Positions 11,566-24,433 are shown, counted from the first letter of the stretch. The stretch is DNA of 64,000 nucleotides from Isoetes taiwanensis (GCA_021234155.1 JAJEKV010000035.1:868001-932000), one strand, 5' to 3'. Numbers and translations: made by a program. The notes: a model not told the origin generated them from the sequence alone.

Positions 11566-14290
11566 TCACCCATTAATATTCATAATCCAATTGATGTCAT
11601 ACAATACCTGTTTAATGATTCCTTCCGGTGGAATTATTTCATAATTAAAAATAAAGGTATTTCTTCCTTTCCAAATCCTCCATAGGAGGATGTAGATTCT
11701 CCAATCAGTCGGGTTGATAGGCATAAAGAAATCCTTTTGGCTCAAGGCTACCAGGTTTTGGCCAAAGATATTAGAGGCTAGTTCTAGTATCCACTCCGAC
11801 CACAGGCATGATCTGAAAAGATGTTCTTCATCCTCTTTGTCGGCTGTCACATAAATCCGAGTTAGTCATAGATAAACGAAATCTCTTACAGTTGGTTGCA
11901 AGGCCTTTGTGCCATAATTGCCACATGAAAGCCTTGATCTTTGGATTGATCGGGCTGTGTCAGGGGAGACACCCCATTTCAAGTGAATTGTGATTTCCTG
12001 TTGACTCATCAAGAATCTGTAAGCCAGCCTGACAGTGTAGCCAGTTTTGCCTTTGTGATTCCATGGGTCAGGAGAGTGAGACCATCTGCCCTGCATGATA
12101 ATGTTAGTGATGGCTTCATAAAGCAGTCTCGTATGATTATCCTCTTCAGCAAGTATAGAATCTTGGAAAGGGATGATACCATTGTCAAAAAGGTGGCTGA
12201 TGAGAGTAATCCCTTTTTGCTTCCATAATTTGGCTTGTTCAGGAAAGTGGCAGGCCAGACATAAATTAGGATTATCAAGGATTAAGGCCGGGTTCCAGAA
12301 TATGGATTGCTCCATAGAGAGACCTTTTTCCCAAGTGTACATCTGTCTAACTTCTGTCCAAGCATAGATCCATTTCTTGATTATACCTGGGGTAGTAGCA
12401 GGGATAGAGAAAGGAAAAAAGATGGAGTAGGGCAATTCCATTTTGAGGATCCTCCATCCATACGGGTGGCATTTGCTGATGTAGTATTTGATTAGAATAG
12501 AAATAGGATGCTTGATGTGTCATAGCAAGCCCTGTGAAAGTATTTAGTAGCTAAAGCTAATCCCTGCCTTCTGATATTCATGGTCCCTAGACCACCATCC
12601 TTTTTAGGCTTGCAGCATTCCTCCATTGAAACCGGATGCCAGCATCTTTTATTCTGACCACATGCAATAAACCTGCCAATAATACTTTGAAGCTTGTTAG
12701 TGATCTTCTTGGGGGCCAGAATGACCGAAGATTGGTAAACCTGAGATGAAGAAATCACGAAGCTGGCAATTATAGCTCTTCCATTTTTAGAAAGATACTT
12801 AGAGTTTAGGGAATCAACATTTTTATAAAAATTTTCAATAATATCAAGCCATAAATCAGAGGCATTACTTCTGATGGCAAAGGGGATCCCTAAAATTTTA
12901 GATTTAGTGCAGGGGGAATAATACTTACATCCAAAAAGTTCAGCTGCATGAGTACCTTTGTCGATCTCCCTAGAGTGAATGGCAGATTTAAGAGGATTAA
13001 TTCTGCATCCTGAAGTGTGACCAAAGTCTTGGAGGATACTTTGAATGTTGATGATGGAATTATGTTCCATAGAAGGTCAAAATAAAAGTATCATCAGCAA
13101 AATGTCCATTGAGGATTTGGTCTACCTGTGGATTGTCCGGGAGCTGAAGACCTTTAATGGAATTATTATTCTTGGCCTCTTCCAATCTACTGTGCAAGGC
13201 TTCCATAACAATTAAAAAAAGAAAGGGTGCAAGAGGACAACCTTGTTTTACCCCTCTTTGAATGGGAAAGAAGGGGTTGGTCTCACCATTTATAAGGACA
13301 ACAGTCTGGAGGTTGCTAAGAATAGCTTTGAACATACCAATGCTTTCCTCATTGAAGCCAAGAGCCACGCAACTTTTATAAAGAAACTTCCAACTAGCTT
13401 GAGTGTTAAAGGCTTTAGTAATATCCGACAGGAGGGCTATATCTTGCTTGGAGTCTTTAGCCCATTGCAGCCCCTAAAATAGCGGTCACCACGTTATCCA
13501 AGATGAATCTATCTTTGAGGTAGGCTGATTGGGTGTTGCTGATAAGAATCCAAAACCTTTTTGAGTCTGGCAGCTATAGCACCTGCAATTATCTTGTAAA
13601 TAACATTAGTCAGAGAAATGGGCATATAATCAGCAAAGGAGATGGGGGAATCAATTTTTGGGATAAGAGTGATAAGGCTAGTATTGATTAAGCATCGGAA
13701 GCTTGCAAATCCACGAACTCATTAGCCAACCTGGTGACACCTTCATTTAGGATAGGCCAGGCTTTTTTGAAAAATTCAAATTTGGTAAACCATCGGTCTG
13801 AGGGTTTTACCATTGTCCATACCCATGACTACTTCCTTGAGCTCGTTTTCCGTGAAAGGGGAGGAGATCATCTCGTTCTGATTGCCATTAACTTTACTCC
13901 TTATATTAATGAAGGTATCCATCATCTCGTTTGAGCAGTCAGTATTTGTGCCCATGATATTAGTGAAGTGGTCAACTGCAGCTTTTTTAAGATCATTATC
14001 ATCAGAGATAAGGGAATCTCTAACTTTAACCTTATAAATCTGATTTCCAGGTCGACAAACAAGCTGCTTACTTTAACAAATAAGCAGATAACAAAGAAAA
14101 GAGGCAGGGGACAGAAAAACCGGTCAGGGTCAGCCCATTTGAGGTTTTCCAGGTCGACAAGCAAGGTTTTTGCCAGATTGAGGAGCTCGTTCATAGATTT
14201 CTGGAAAATATTATTCTTAAGGCTGCAACAATCTGATTTGGAGTGGCCTTGCTTAACCATTATCCTTTTACAGAGATTTCTGTCCATCTC
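11566..14290 (-). pseudogene. LINE reverse transcriptase ORF2, frameshifted
   Basis: Catalytic core of the LINE, read right to left in several frames. It shows a pre-RT helix ISSPFTENELKEVV (about 13850), NTSLITLIPKIDSPISFADY (about 13650), the palm motif RGVKQGCPLAPFLFLIVMEAL (13190-13260), and the catalytic FADD box GHFADDTFIL (13080-13105). These are followed by LGIPFA and the thumb-like NGRAIIASFVISSSQVYQSS (12700-12800). The 3' portion has WNHKGKTGYTVRLAYRFL. The zf-RVT-like segment DEEHLFRSCLWSEWILELA follows at 11750-11840. The YADD-type Asp pair is intact, but stops and frame changes separate the blocks. Confidence 0.85.
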
Positions 14291-15076
14291 TTGAAGTAAC
14301 TCAAGAAAATTCCAAGCCCGATCCGCGATTCGTTTGCTCTCTGTAGGGCATAATCCTTCTCTAAAGCTCTCATCTTGTCCAAGGTATCACATATCACTCC
14401 ATCTCCAAGAACATCCATGCATTTGCGGCAGACTTTTTGTTGATCTTGAATAAGCGCAAAGGTGATGTACATAGTTTTCATCTTTTCCCACACTTTATCT
14501 TTCCTGTCTTCCAGCCAAAAAATATTCGTCCATTCATCGTCCTCGATGATTAGAACTTTCTCTCTGTCAATTGGATTTTTGGGGAGCCACGAACCATTTT
14601 TTTCTCTTATGCGCTGGACATTCTTAGTTTTCCCATAAATCTCCACACAAGGATCGTAAATCCGTGAAGAACCGAGGAGCTGGCGGAGAATTGAAGAAAT
14701 CTGTCGATGAAGAATGGGCTCAATCGAACCTTTCGATCTTGAAATTTGAAGATATTTAGGTGAAAATCTTCCTAAGGCAAGGTAGCCAGAATTATGGGCG
14801 AAACTCTTAAAGAATCTACTCTATCGAGCGAGAGAATACTTAGATAAATTGCTAAAAGCTGATCTTGAATCAATTCTTGTTACGGAATTATGCATTTGGA
14901 TGATTAAGTTATCCAATCCAATCTTGTCACATCGAAGTTAGGGGATATCCGGGAAGCCCGGACCACGGAGAGCGACCTCCAAGAAGGCCTCATCCATCAG
15001 TGCGGTATTATGCCGCAGGAGTTCGGCCAAAGAAAGCGCCTAACGTTCATCTCCCCCCTCCCCAGCTTTCAGGCCC

Positions 15077-15091
15077 AAATGCCTAGATATT
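15077..15091. repeat. Target-site duplication of LINE (right copy)
   Basis: AAATGCCTAGATATT, identical to 11037-11051. Confidence 0.9.
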
Positions 15092-17440
15092 CAAATACCA
15101 ACTATATAACTTCATGCACCCGTAGGAATATAGAAATCTAAGTTGCATGTTTCTTTTTCTATAGCACCATTTATAGATTGGCAAAATAATTTATAGATTG
15201 AAAATTTCTAAGATAAAGGCAAAGGTTATAAAATAGGAAGAGACAAATTCAAATATAGGACCTGGCAATATTGCGAAAGCAACATCAATTTGCATGGTCT
15301 TAAGAAAGTAAAAACCAGCATCATTTTGCATGAAACTTTCAATGCACAATTAATATCACTTTATGAACCTACATGCATTTCAAATGGACTTGTATCACTT
15401 GAAGTCCAGGCACGCAGTATACATTTTAATCTTCTTGTGGATCTCCTATATCTACGAATATCTAGCATTATAATTGGGGTTTTTTTTTGTAATTTTATAC
15501 GCTTTTTGGCATGGTTTTCATATGATTTCATGGTATTATTTTGTGAGGCATACTAATCGGTATATCTAGAGTGCACCAGCATTTTATTGTCTAAATTCCA
15601 TATCCCCAATGCTTTACCCCCTTTTATTTTTATTCCTCTATTTTTATTATTTTTATTTCTTTTCATTTTTATTTCTATTTCTTTAGGGTTATTTTAGGGT
15701 TTTCAAAGCATCAGAGCAGGAGGGCGGCCAATTGGATCTGATAGGGCATTGGGATCGGTCGGGGCGGCGGTTGAGGAGGCGGTCGACCCGGATGGAGGAG
15801 GCGGATATAGGAGAAGCTGACTAAGCGTTCGAGCATTCAAGGCATCGGTTTAGAGTATCGGCAATAGCCGTTAGGCATTAGAGCTATAGAAGAAGTAGAT
15901 TAAATGGAAATCTTTGAATCTTTTTTGAAGATCTTGAAGAATCGTGAAGAACCCTTCCTAGTCTGGCAGAAGATCTCCTGGAGTTCTTGCTTTTGTGCTA
16001 TTCAGAGATAAGCCCATCAAGTATTCGGTGTGGGTGATTTCGCAATTCTGAGGTTCTGAAAAAAGGCAAATATGTTGATGAAGGCGCACCTTCAAATAGT
16101 TATCATGGCCTGGTAAGCGAAGTCTTAGAATTTTGCATCTACAGCATGTATTCTTACCTAGTTATTAAGCATGTCCGAGAAAATGCAATATTATCCATGG
16201 CCGTCATTACGATCGTTGTAATGAAATTCGGCAAGTCGCGAAAGGAAGGCCAAACTTTGTTAGAACACGAGAACCCTTAGATGAGATTGAGGAGGTGCAC
16301 AAAAATGCGGATCCTCGATAGAAGCGAGAGGGGAAGGAAGCAAGCACATGCTCTAGGGAAGCAAATTATCGAAGTGAAGTGGGAATCTAGTACAATGTCA
16401 AAGAAAATCACTAGCGATGGCTTGAATAGACACATAGGATGGATGAGTTCTAGGAAGAGTGAAGAGCAATCAAGCTGAAGCAGGACTTAGATCAAATCCG
16501 TGAGAAAAGAGGGATCAAGGATGAAAAGAGGGGACCAAGGATAACCCTATTGTCAATAAAAGTCCTACTAGGAGCAGTAGAGCATTCATCCGAAGGCGAC
16601 TTAGACCAATCACGTGAGAGAAAAAAAAGAACCAAGGATAATCCCACAAGTCAATAAATATCTTTGCTATAGAAATTGAAAGGAATGGCCTCAACAAAGT
16701 TAAAGAGGAAAAGGTTAAGGAGCATCGTCGTCTTGAATCGAGTTCAAGTAGTGATGAAGAAATACAATGCAACAAATACAAAGAGTATGTTCAATAATGG
16801 TTTGGGTTGCATACTTTTATAAACTTATCAATTTTTCAATCTCATTAATGTTATGGTGTTTAGTCTAGAGAATCGTAATGGTCCTAGAGAAGAATCTTTC
16901 CAAAAAACGATCATTTGAAAAGCGGTGCGGTTACAACAAGCTGCGATTGAAAAGGTAGTGCCGGTTACCTTGCATTTGATTTGTGTTGTGAAGAGCCAAT
17001 TTGATCTTGCGGTGTTGAGGATTCAAGGTCCATGGTGCGAAGAAGATTCAAGTGTGGCGCTTTGTCTATTTAATTTTAAAGCGTGAATATGGTTAGGTTA
17101 TCATCAAAGTATGCGTGATTATGGCTTATATTTGAGAAGTGTTGTTGAATATTACGTGTATCGATCTGGCCCGACAAATATAACTCTAGCCATTATTATA
17201 TTATCTGTTATTCTATTATCATATATGTAAAGGGATGGCTAGATGCTTCTCAAAACCTCACCACCGGTTACCATGAAGCAACAGCCAATCAATTTAGATG
17301 AGGAAACAATGGTATTTGGTCGGATTCATTGTAAAGCCTTGAAATATAAATTCTTTTAGAAGATCCCTACAGTATAATTTTGTTGGTGAATTTGCTATAC
17401 CCTTTGTTCCAATTTGGTTAACCTACTAGATTAGTTAATC
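15092..17440. other. Intergenic, no gene recognised
   Basis: The stretch is AT-rich at first. From about 15690 to 16000 it turns richer in G, with TTAGGGTTTT and GGAGG/GGCGG blocks that could be leader or gag-type sequence of a decayed retroelement. The frames at 16281-16478 and 16515-16781 show no motif I recognise. Confidence 0.4.
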
Positions 17441-17820
17441 TTTTTTTTTTTTTTGAAGAAGCTGTGTCATCAATATATTACAAGAATGGTAATGTTACAA
17501 AGCAAGTGAGGAGGAAGGAGAAGCGCCCCAAAGAGGCAATGATACCTCGACCTCCACAACAAACTCACAAAAAGCGCAACTCTCTTACGATGTACAAAGC
17601 CCGACCATCACCATCTACAACACCAAGAAGTCCGCCAAATGGCAAACTTACGCTCTACTAATCCGGGCACGAGAAAGCTTTGAAATAGCTTGTACTGAGT
17701 CGAGGAATCGAGAGCCGCATTTCTTGAATCCCTGAAAGATCCATAATAGCATTTGCTTCCAAATCAACCACACCAACCAGGGCCTTTTAATGTTCAAGCT
17801 AATGTATTTGAAGAAGTTTC
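17441..17820 (-). mobile_element. LINE 3' end with poly(A) tail
   Basis: On the minus strand the segment reads RPWLVWLIWKQMLLWIF, a Trp-rich end resembling LINE ORF2 C-termini. It is followed by a short 3' UTR with the plant-LINE-like CAATATATTGATGACAC motif, and ends in a 14-nt poly(A), seen as poly(T) at 17441-17454. 5'-truncated, with no target duplication found. Confidence 0.45.
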
Positions 17821-17821
17821 T

Positions 17822-18297
17822 AAAAGGAAGGAAGGAAGGAAGGAAGAAACTTTTAATGTCCACGGAACCCAATCGGGTTATGGGACCACAAGTACAAAAC
17901 GGGACCGAAGTCCCTAACCAGAACAAGGACCGAAGCCCACAGAACAAACCATAATCACCATGGCCCAGATTAAAAACCACCTGGGAAAAAACTGTTGCCA
18001 GGATGACTACGCATCCAAAAATCCATGCTATTGCAAAAAGCAATAAGCATACCTCCAACAGACAAGACTTCACCCGAGCATACCGGGCAAGTAACCTCTT
18101 CTGGCCCGGGTCTTTGGAAGCCGGCGCCCCCAATGCCCAGCCCGATTTCCAGGCGGGCGGGCGCTCGCCGGTGGAGGTGCCTCGGGGAAAGTGCTCCCGG
18201 TGGCATGGTGCCTCCTCACTAAAAGCTCCACCGATCGGGCATGCTCTCACCATAGAAGCCGCCCGGCTCAAGCGGGGCGGGGGCAAGGTGAGCTTCT
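17822..18297 (-). mobile_element. 3' fragment of GC-rich LINE family with (GGAAG)n tail
   Basis: The segment begins with a GGAAG microsatellite (17825-17846). It continues with a block (GTCCACGGA..CCAATC..TATGGGACC.CAAGTACAAA) that is also the 3' end of the LINE at 20955-23690. A trace of it occurs at 27843-27893. The remainder is GC-rich and open on the minus strand. It is interpreted as a 5'-truncated copy of that LINE family. Confidence 0.5.
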
Positions 18298-18350
18298 AAA
18301 TATTTAAAGGATGGTTATCTGTTATTTATAGTATACTTCAAATATTAAAT

Positions 18351-18974
18351 CCTTAGTGCATATTTGGATTCCAAAGTTCAAGATGCAACCTTACACCATC
18401 CTTAAGGCCCCGAAGGGCCAAAATTTTGTAGTTAATACAAACCATTAACACACAGCTAACATTATTAACACAAACCATTGCATTTGACACATTTAAATTA
18501 AAATCCCCCTTAAACCCCCTTTTGTTTGGGTGCATATTCACACGGGGGGTTACTTCGGGCAGCGAGAGCCTCAAAAAATTTATAATACATGTACAAAGTT
18601 AACACCATTAAGTACATTCTCTCAAACCTTATAGTATTTTGCAAACCTTAATATACAATATACAAAAACTTGTACATGCATACCCCACAAACGAGGATCG
18701 AGATGTACGGTCTAAATCTTGGAATAAAGGGCAAATATGCCCATCCGACAGCTCTCATTGCTCGAAGAACCCCCCGTGTGAATATGCACCCAAATGAAAG
18801 GGGGTTTAAGGGGGATTTTAATTTAAATGTGTCAAATGCAATGGTTTGTGTTAATAATGTTAGTTGTGTGTTAATGGTTTGTGTTAACTACAAAAATTTT
18901 TGGCCCCTTCGGGGCCTTAAGGATGGTGTAGGGTTGCATCTTGAACCTTGGAATCCAAATATGCACAACTAAGG
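18351..18974. mobile_element. Foldback MITE, copy 1
   Basis: A 624-bp element with long terminal inverted repeats: 18351-18569 pairs with 18751-18974, with about 180 bp between. The ends are CCTTAGT...ACTAAGG. Arms carry GGCCCCGAAGGGCC and TTTGGGTGCATATTCACAC. A possible 3-bp AAT flank is present on both sides. It has no coding capacity. A second, more decayed member lies at 30657-31112. Confidence 0.75.
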
Positions 18975-20954
18975 AATATGTCGGGGGGATTTGATATGGA
19001 TGTAAAAATAACAAATTCTGAAACGATAGACCATATATCCCTAAAACAATTGGATAAGTTGCTGTAAAGAAAACATAGATTCAAGATAAAAAATAATTGC
19101 ATTAACTCCTTTGGGTATATTGGTTAAAGTAGTTTTAGTTAGAACATTGAACTATTTTGGTAGAGGTTAGAGCTCTACCGTATTTTCGTATTCTAAAAAC
19201 TTAGGCAAACTTCATTATAGAGGTTCGATATTCCCTCAAAATCTTAGGCAAAATCATTATTTCATATTTCAAAACTATAGCCTCAATCATAAATGAATAT
19301 AAATGAAGCGAGAGGTGCCGGTTTTTCTTCTGATAAAACAAATCTTTTTGTAGAAGAAATATTTGCTTTAACATAGTTCATCTAAAATCAAACTAACATT
19401 AGAGCCCAAACTTATCTTTGAACCTTTACAATTGCATGTGAATGCTTGAGATAATCACCTAATGCTTTCTTCTTGAGTTTATAACTATCGAGTCCGATCA
19501 TTTGTCCGTCGCCATGTTCGAAGACGATTTGCCTTCAAAATGTTCATCTACGATATAATTTCCTTAATAAGCCAATATAATCCAATCATGTAATATCACA
19601 TAATAACCTTCACATTCCAATGGTTTCTAACCTTCATGAATTTTTGATGCTTCGACCATAATTAAATGATATAAGCCCAAGGCATAAATACTCAGGACGC
19701 TTTTCAATAACTTGAATCTGTGTCGTCTTTGTACTTCATCATCAACAACTGATCTAGACCAATGTTTCACGATTGCAGTGCGGGTGTTTAATCACGCTGT
19801 GTCAAATTCTTATCCTGACCATAAGTCAATATTACATGACAAATTCCTTCAAAGGAAGCAAATATCAAGGTACTGTCATAAGTGATGCTGATGCTCTTCA
19901 GTTTCCACCTGTATGCTATGCTCTTGCACCTTCCATCAGGAGAACCATTGATCTCGCCTCTTCTTCCAGCAGGCCTTGAGACACTGCGGATCCATGGCCA
20001 CTGTATAAACAAGGTTGGGGAGACAATCATTGCCTATAGCAACTACCTTTTAAAAGTATATTTTATGGCAGTCGAGTGTGGCCCACTATAAAGGTAAGAA
20101 ACATGTCTCCTATGGTAGTCGATTGTGTCCGATCCGAAGAATCTGGTAGGGGACTATGGATTTTCTCAGAAGTCACTGAGCTCGAAAGCTTTCTGTAATC
20201 GTTCCATTTTATTGGTCAAGGATATGACAGGTTCCTAGACTTTGATCCCGTACAAAAGAAAGGGTTCCACCAAAACCTTGAACAAGTGTGACAGATGGAC
20301 CGAATGTTGCTTTTGTTTTCTGAGGGTGGTTATGCTCTTAAGAAGGTGTAGTTTTTTGAGGTGTGGTTTAAAAGAGAATGTAGTCTTTAAGAAGGTGCTT
20401 TTGTTTTTAAGAAGTAGGATTCTAAAAAGTGGTGTGATTTTACGATTTTTTATAGCTAATTTTTAAGCACTATTAGATAATCATTGCCCTACTTTGAAGT
20501 GGGCAAAAGTATGCTAGTGGGTTGCAAAAGCATACACTCGGACCTATGCTTTTAGCAGAGTTCTAGTCCGTTTTAGATGATGGCTGGCGTAACCGCCCAT
20601 CGTTTTTTTCACGTCTTTCATGTAGTTTTTTTCATCGTTTTTGGAAATGATTTTGGGATTTTGGCTGAATTTTTGTGCGGGCGATGATACGTTCTAAATT
20701 CAAGCCTCCACCTACTTTGAGCTCATGGCCCGCACAAATTTTGCTAGCTAAGAATCTGCAACCTAGTTTCATTCCTGAAAACAAGGATATTGGAGTTTAC
20801 GTGCTGGATTGAAGAATTTCATGTGTTGAGCCAGTTTCCATGTTGTGTCTACGTAATAACTAGTCTCCCATTGTTGACGATCGAATAAGACGTGCAGATA
20901 AGATGGAGATCTGCAAATTTGAGAGTGCAAGTTGTGCCAATTTTGACACTACAA
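18975..20954. other. Intergenic, no gene recognised
   Basis: AT-rich sequence. Short open frames at 19773-20091 on both strands and 20242-20466 have no recognisable domain. A few AAGAAGGTG-type repeats occur near 20340-20410. Confidence 0.4.
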
Positions 20955-23690
20955 TGGAATAGAATAGAATAGAATAGAATATGATTTTATCGTCCACGGA
21001 GACCAACTGGCCTATGGGACCCAAGTACAAAGAGAGAGCAGCAGGCGTATTACTACCAGGATTAAAAAAACCCCCGCCCCGAAGGGTTTTCGGGGGAAAA
21101 AACCTTAGTAGCAATAAGGATGCTGACATACTGCACAGTTATATACATAATCACAAGTACAACTGAGGGTAATGTCGGACAGGGGGGCATAACTGAGTCC
21201 GCGTATCCATTACCTCCCTGAGGTAACGATCCCAACAAAGCCCTCAGAGGCCGTGCTTTCGATTATCTCATGCAAGGCGATGGGGCACAACTAGCAGAGC
21301 AGCATACCAAGCGGATATGCTCAAATGCGCGGCCGGAGCAGTGCGGAGGGCATGACTTTCATCCTCAATGGCGCCTGTTGGCGGCAGATGACTCTGTCCT
21401 CCGCGGCTCCGAATCCATCTCCTGTCTCAATGTGGAGGTGGTGTGCACCTGTCGCGAATGGGGAAGCAATCACCCGCACTTTTTCATGGGTAGATGGGTG
21501 CGCAGGTAGTGGTGTGGGCCCCATTGAGCATGGGATTAACTGGCTGCCGATAATTTGCCACCTTGACATGTGAGAGGGCCTCTCAGCATCCCAAAGCTTG
21601 GCCATGAAGCAAGCATCAAGTAATGCTTCAAGGCGTAGCGTTCGCCGGTGTATGGGCGGTCCACATCGTATTGCTGCACATTCCATAGCGAGAACCAGCG
21701 GGCTTGCTTGTCTTTCCAGCGAGCTTTGAGTATTTGCGGGCCCATCGCCCTTTGCCAAAGCAAGGTTGGGCGTAGGGCTTCATCCATAGCCACCACCTTA
21801 CGGAAGTAAATAATGTGACGTTTCAGCGCAGACCCTCAGTAATGGAAGGAAGCTTTGTCTCACGAGCAAGATCTGATATGGGACCGTGGATTTCACTCCC
21901 GGTGCCGGGCCAAGAAGGCCTTCATTGCACTGCTCTAGATTGTTCCAAGTGGTGAGGGATATCTTTGGCCCCACATACGCCCCATAGAGGAGGACGGTTC
22001 AACCAAGGCCACCGAACAAGTGTGCTGGTGACCCCATGCATATACTACTGCCTTGTGTTTGTTGTTTTGCATTGCATACGGGGGCTTTCCGGCTGCGGTG
22101 ACGTAACGATGGATGCATCGGTGTGTGGTAGTAGAAAACTCAATGCCCAAATACTTATAAGATCGAGCCACCTCCACTACACCCTGGTAAGTGAATGAGG
22201 GAAGGCGTGGGTCTTGGGATGATGGGACCCAGCACCCTTGTCTTGGCCAAGTTAACTCATGTCGGTGAATTGGGTGAAAGTGTCCAAAGCATCCGGTGGC
22301 GTTGCATGTCCTCACGGGGTATATGCGCGGCGAGTCAACATCATCGGCATATATGAGTTGCGGATTATGTGGTGCATCAACTGAGCGCCTCCCCGTGCTT
22401 TCGGCTAGCCATTCTTCTAGGTGGTCAATGTAAGCGGAAGAAGCGTGGGAGAGAGGGCAGCCACGCGCACCCCAATGCTACTAACAACGGGCTCCCCGAT
22501 GGTGCGAGGCAGCCGGAGCAAGCCTGCGTATAATACGTATATAGCATTACGCAAGTCGACGGGGTCCCTAGGCTGTCTCAATCGTCCCACAACTTATCGA
22601 GAGCCTTTGTGTCCAAAAGCCTTTGCGAAATCCACAAAGCAACTTGATGCTGATCCGGCGTCGATTAGGCTATCTCTATGAGTTCGCAGAGTGAAGATAT
22701 GGTCAATAGTAGAATGCGCCGGGCGAACTTTACTGCGTGAGAGCCCGCACTTCTCCATCCCTCGCCCAAAGTGTCAATCGCCGCTCAAGAATCCCGCAAG
22801 CAACTTGGCAGAAACCGAGCCCGACCATAATGGTAATGCGATAGTTGGTGTTGTGGGGTCCTCGCTTTGTATATGGGCACAACTCGTGGTAGTCCAATGC
22901 GGGGAAGCCTTCTTGCAATGCCTCCGTTGAAGAGTCTTTGTGAAGCAGGCACCATTGGGGGCCCGACCCCACTTGAGAAGCTCTGCGGGCCGCATACCAT
23001 CCAAAATCTGCCGCCTTCCCCGATTGGCGTTGCGCTGGTGCCCATTATGACATCCCTTCAAGAATGACCGATAGGCTAGGCACATGGGAGTACCGGGTGC
23101 CGGCTTCCCATTGGGTCATACACCGTGCGCAAGTATCTCACCCATTGTTAGGGGTAATATTTCACGTGGGTTGCAGGACTTTACTCAAGACCTTTCTCCT
23201 GAAGGCCCTAGGGTGGCGGTCTAGAAGACCAAACATCATTCTTACGTGCTCCGCAAAGGTACACGGCTTTCTTGGTCTTGAGGAAGGGCGGTGGTATTGA
23301 CGGACGACTGCGGGCGAATGGTGGGGTCCAAAGACTTGGCGGAGCCATCGTTCCAGCTCAGAGCATATAGATCATCGAACCCGGTGATTGCGGGGGAAGG
23401 TGGTTGCAGCCCCTGTGGATCGTCGAGAGCGGCCTCTCCCAAAGCATCTGTCCCCTACCCTCAAAAGGAGCTGGTTCAGCTGGGCCGTCTGCTGTTGAAG
23501 TGTGGGGAGTTGCAGCACTCCCGGCAGCTCATGCTCAAGCATCCTCGCATAGACCGCAGCATGATCATAGTCCAGACGCAAGGCTGGAGACAATGGAACA
23601 AAAAAAACAACGTGCTTGTGAAGAAGAAGAATTCCAAGTTACCCTAACCCACCGCCAATTCGACCATTGCAAAAACGTTTTTATTAATGT
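20955..23690 (-). mobile_element. GC-rich LINE, RT with YADD box, decayed
   Basis: Minus-strand non-LTR element, clearly more GC-rich than its surroundings. The 3' end is a TTCTA microsatellite (20955-20981 on +) beside the shared 3' block at 20986-21060, which includes a hairpin CCCCGAAGGG/TTCGGGG. Reverse transcriptase blocks read right to left are: YTKRGPHNTNYRITIMVG and FCQVACGILERRL (22760-22900), the CFVDFAKAF segment (about 22630), GVR..ALSPTL (about 22470), the catalytic YADDVD box (about 22335-22355) and ARSYKYLGIEFS (about 22140-22180). Frame changes are frequent. The 5' limit is approximate, just before the region upstream of the gene at 23936. This RT is clearly different from that of the LINE at 11052-15076. 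Confidence 0.75.
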
Positions 23691-23935
23691 ATAAGGTTTA
23701 ACTCAAAAAAATGCAGAGGCGTCCACGTTACGGGAGCTTCTTCAACTCCGGCGACCCTGACCGGCGTCTCCTTCCTCGCCGACGCCATAGCCATGCTCAG
23801 GTCACCTTTCTACCTCTATGATCCCAGTAGAAACATCGCCCCGCGCTTCCTTGTCTGTCTTTTCCCTTTTTCAAAACGCCCTTTTTTTTATCAATCCCTT
23901 TGAAGCTTTGACGCAGCTCCTTATTTAAGCCAGCC

Positions 23936-24433
23936 ATGGAGGAAGAAACCCATACCGACTATTATCAGAACGTAGCTGCCTCATACAACGAAATTAGCCT
24001 CAGATTCAAGCGGTCTGAATGGATGGGAGGTGTTATGGCAAGCATGTTAGCCCTATTTTGGTCCTTGATTCTTATTTGTAGAATTGCTAAGCTGTATGAT
24101 GCGGTTAATTTTGCCAAAATGATCCTACAATGGCCGATCTTTAGGCTTTCTTTTTATTTAGGTCTGGAAGCAGGGGTTCTTGCAATAGTGGCGCTGTTAT
24201 TATCCCTAATGCCTGCCATGATCATGACATGGATCACTGCTTTATTGTTTGAATTTGTATGTGGAAGAAAAATGACAAGGGTTGATTTGCTGATTGAAGA
24301 TGGAAGCAGAATAGCCAAGGATATTACTTTTGGGACCCTGAAGTCTGTGCTCAAGGATGGCAATCTGGTGGCCATTGGAGTAATGGTTGCTTGTTTTCTT
24401 TCTGCATTTTTGCTCAAGTATATCATTACTTAG
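23936..24433 (+). CDS. Small integral membrane protein, uncharacterised, 165 aa
   Basis: This is the only intact, convincing protein-coding frame in the window. It starts MEEETHTDYYQNVAASYNEI and runs 165 codons to TAG. There is a charged N-terminus (about 1-30). A hydrophobic segment follows at about 32-52 (VMASMLALFWSLILICRI). A long hydrophobic pair lies at about 68-108 (FYLGLEAGVLAIVALLLSLM, then MIMTWITALLFEFV). A hydrophilic stretch has RKMTRVDLLIEDGSRIAKD (about 110-128). A C-terminal hydrophobic segment (about 146-164, VAIGVMVACFLSAFLL) ends at the C-terminus. The composition fits a three- or four-pass membrane protein. I do not recognise a named family. The ATG is preceded by a long pyrimidine-rich leader. 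A GC-rich open stretch at 23700-23835 ends in a possible donor (CTCAG/GTCACC) and could belong to a 5' exon or the LINE boundary. Codon use looks normal for a plant gene. Confidence 0.7.
   Translation: MEEETHTDYYQNVAASYNEISLRFKRSEWMGGVMASMLALFWSLILICRIAKLYDAVNFAKMILQWPIFRLSFYLGLEAGVLAIVALLLSLMPAMIMTWITALLFEFVCGRKMTRVDLLIEDGSRIAKDITFGTLKSVLKDGNLVAIGVMVACFLSAFLLKYIIT

Larger units (their letters stand above)
11052..15076 (-). mobile_element. LINE (non-LTR retrotransposon) with 15-bp TSDs
   Basis: A 4,025-bp minus-strand element bounded by exact 15-bp direct repeats, which defines both ends. From its 5' end (15076) it has a G-rich start, then an open stretch at 14260-14646 (charged, with a CRKC pair and no recognisable domain), then the ORF2 reverse transcriptase, then an RNase-H/zf-RVT-like end. 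At the 3' end a TTCTA microsatellite (11153-11174) is followed by about 100 bp of other sequence, AATAAA and a short poly(A) (poly(T) on +, 11054-11062). I see no AP-endonuclease domain. It is also short for a plant LINE, so an internal deletion or an unusual structure is likely. Several frameshifts make it inactive. Confidence 0.85.

Noticed and set aside
17648-18286. 212-codon minus-strand frame as a host gene
   Set aside because: It spans the junction of two LINE 3' ends and a GGAAG microsatellite, so it is a chance fusion of mobile-element pieces.
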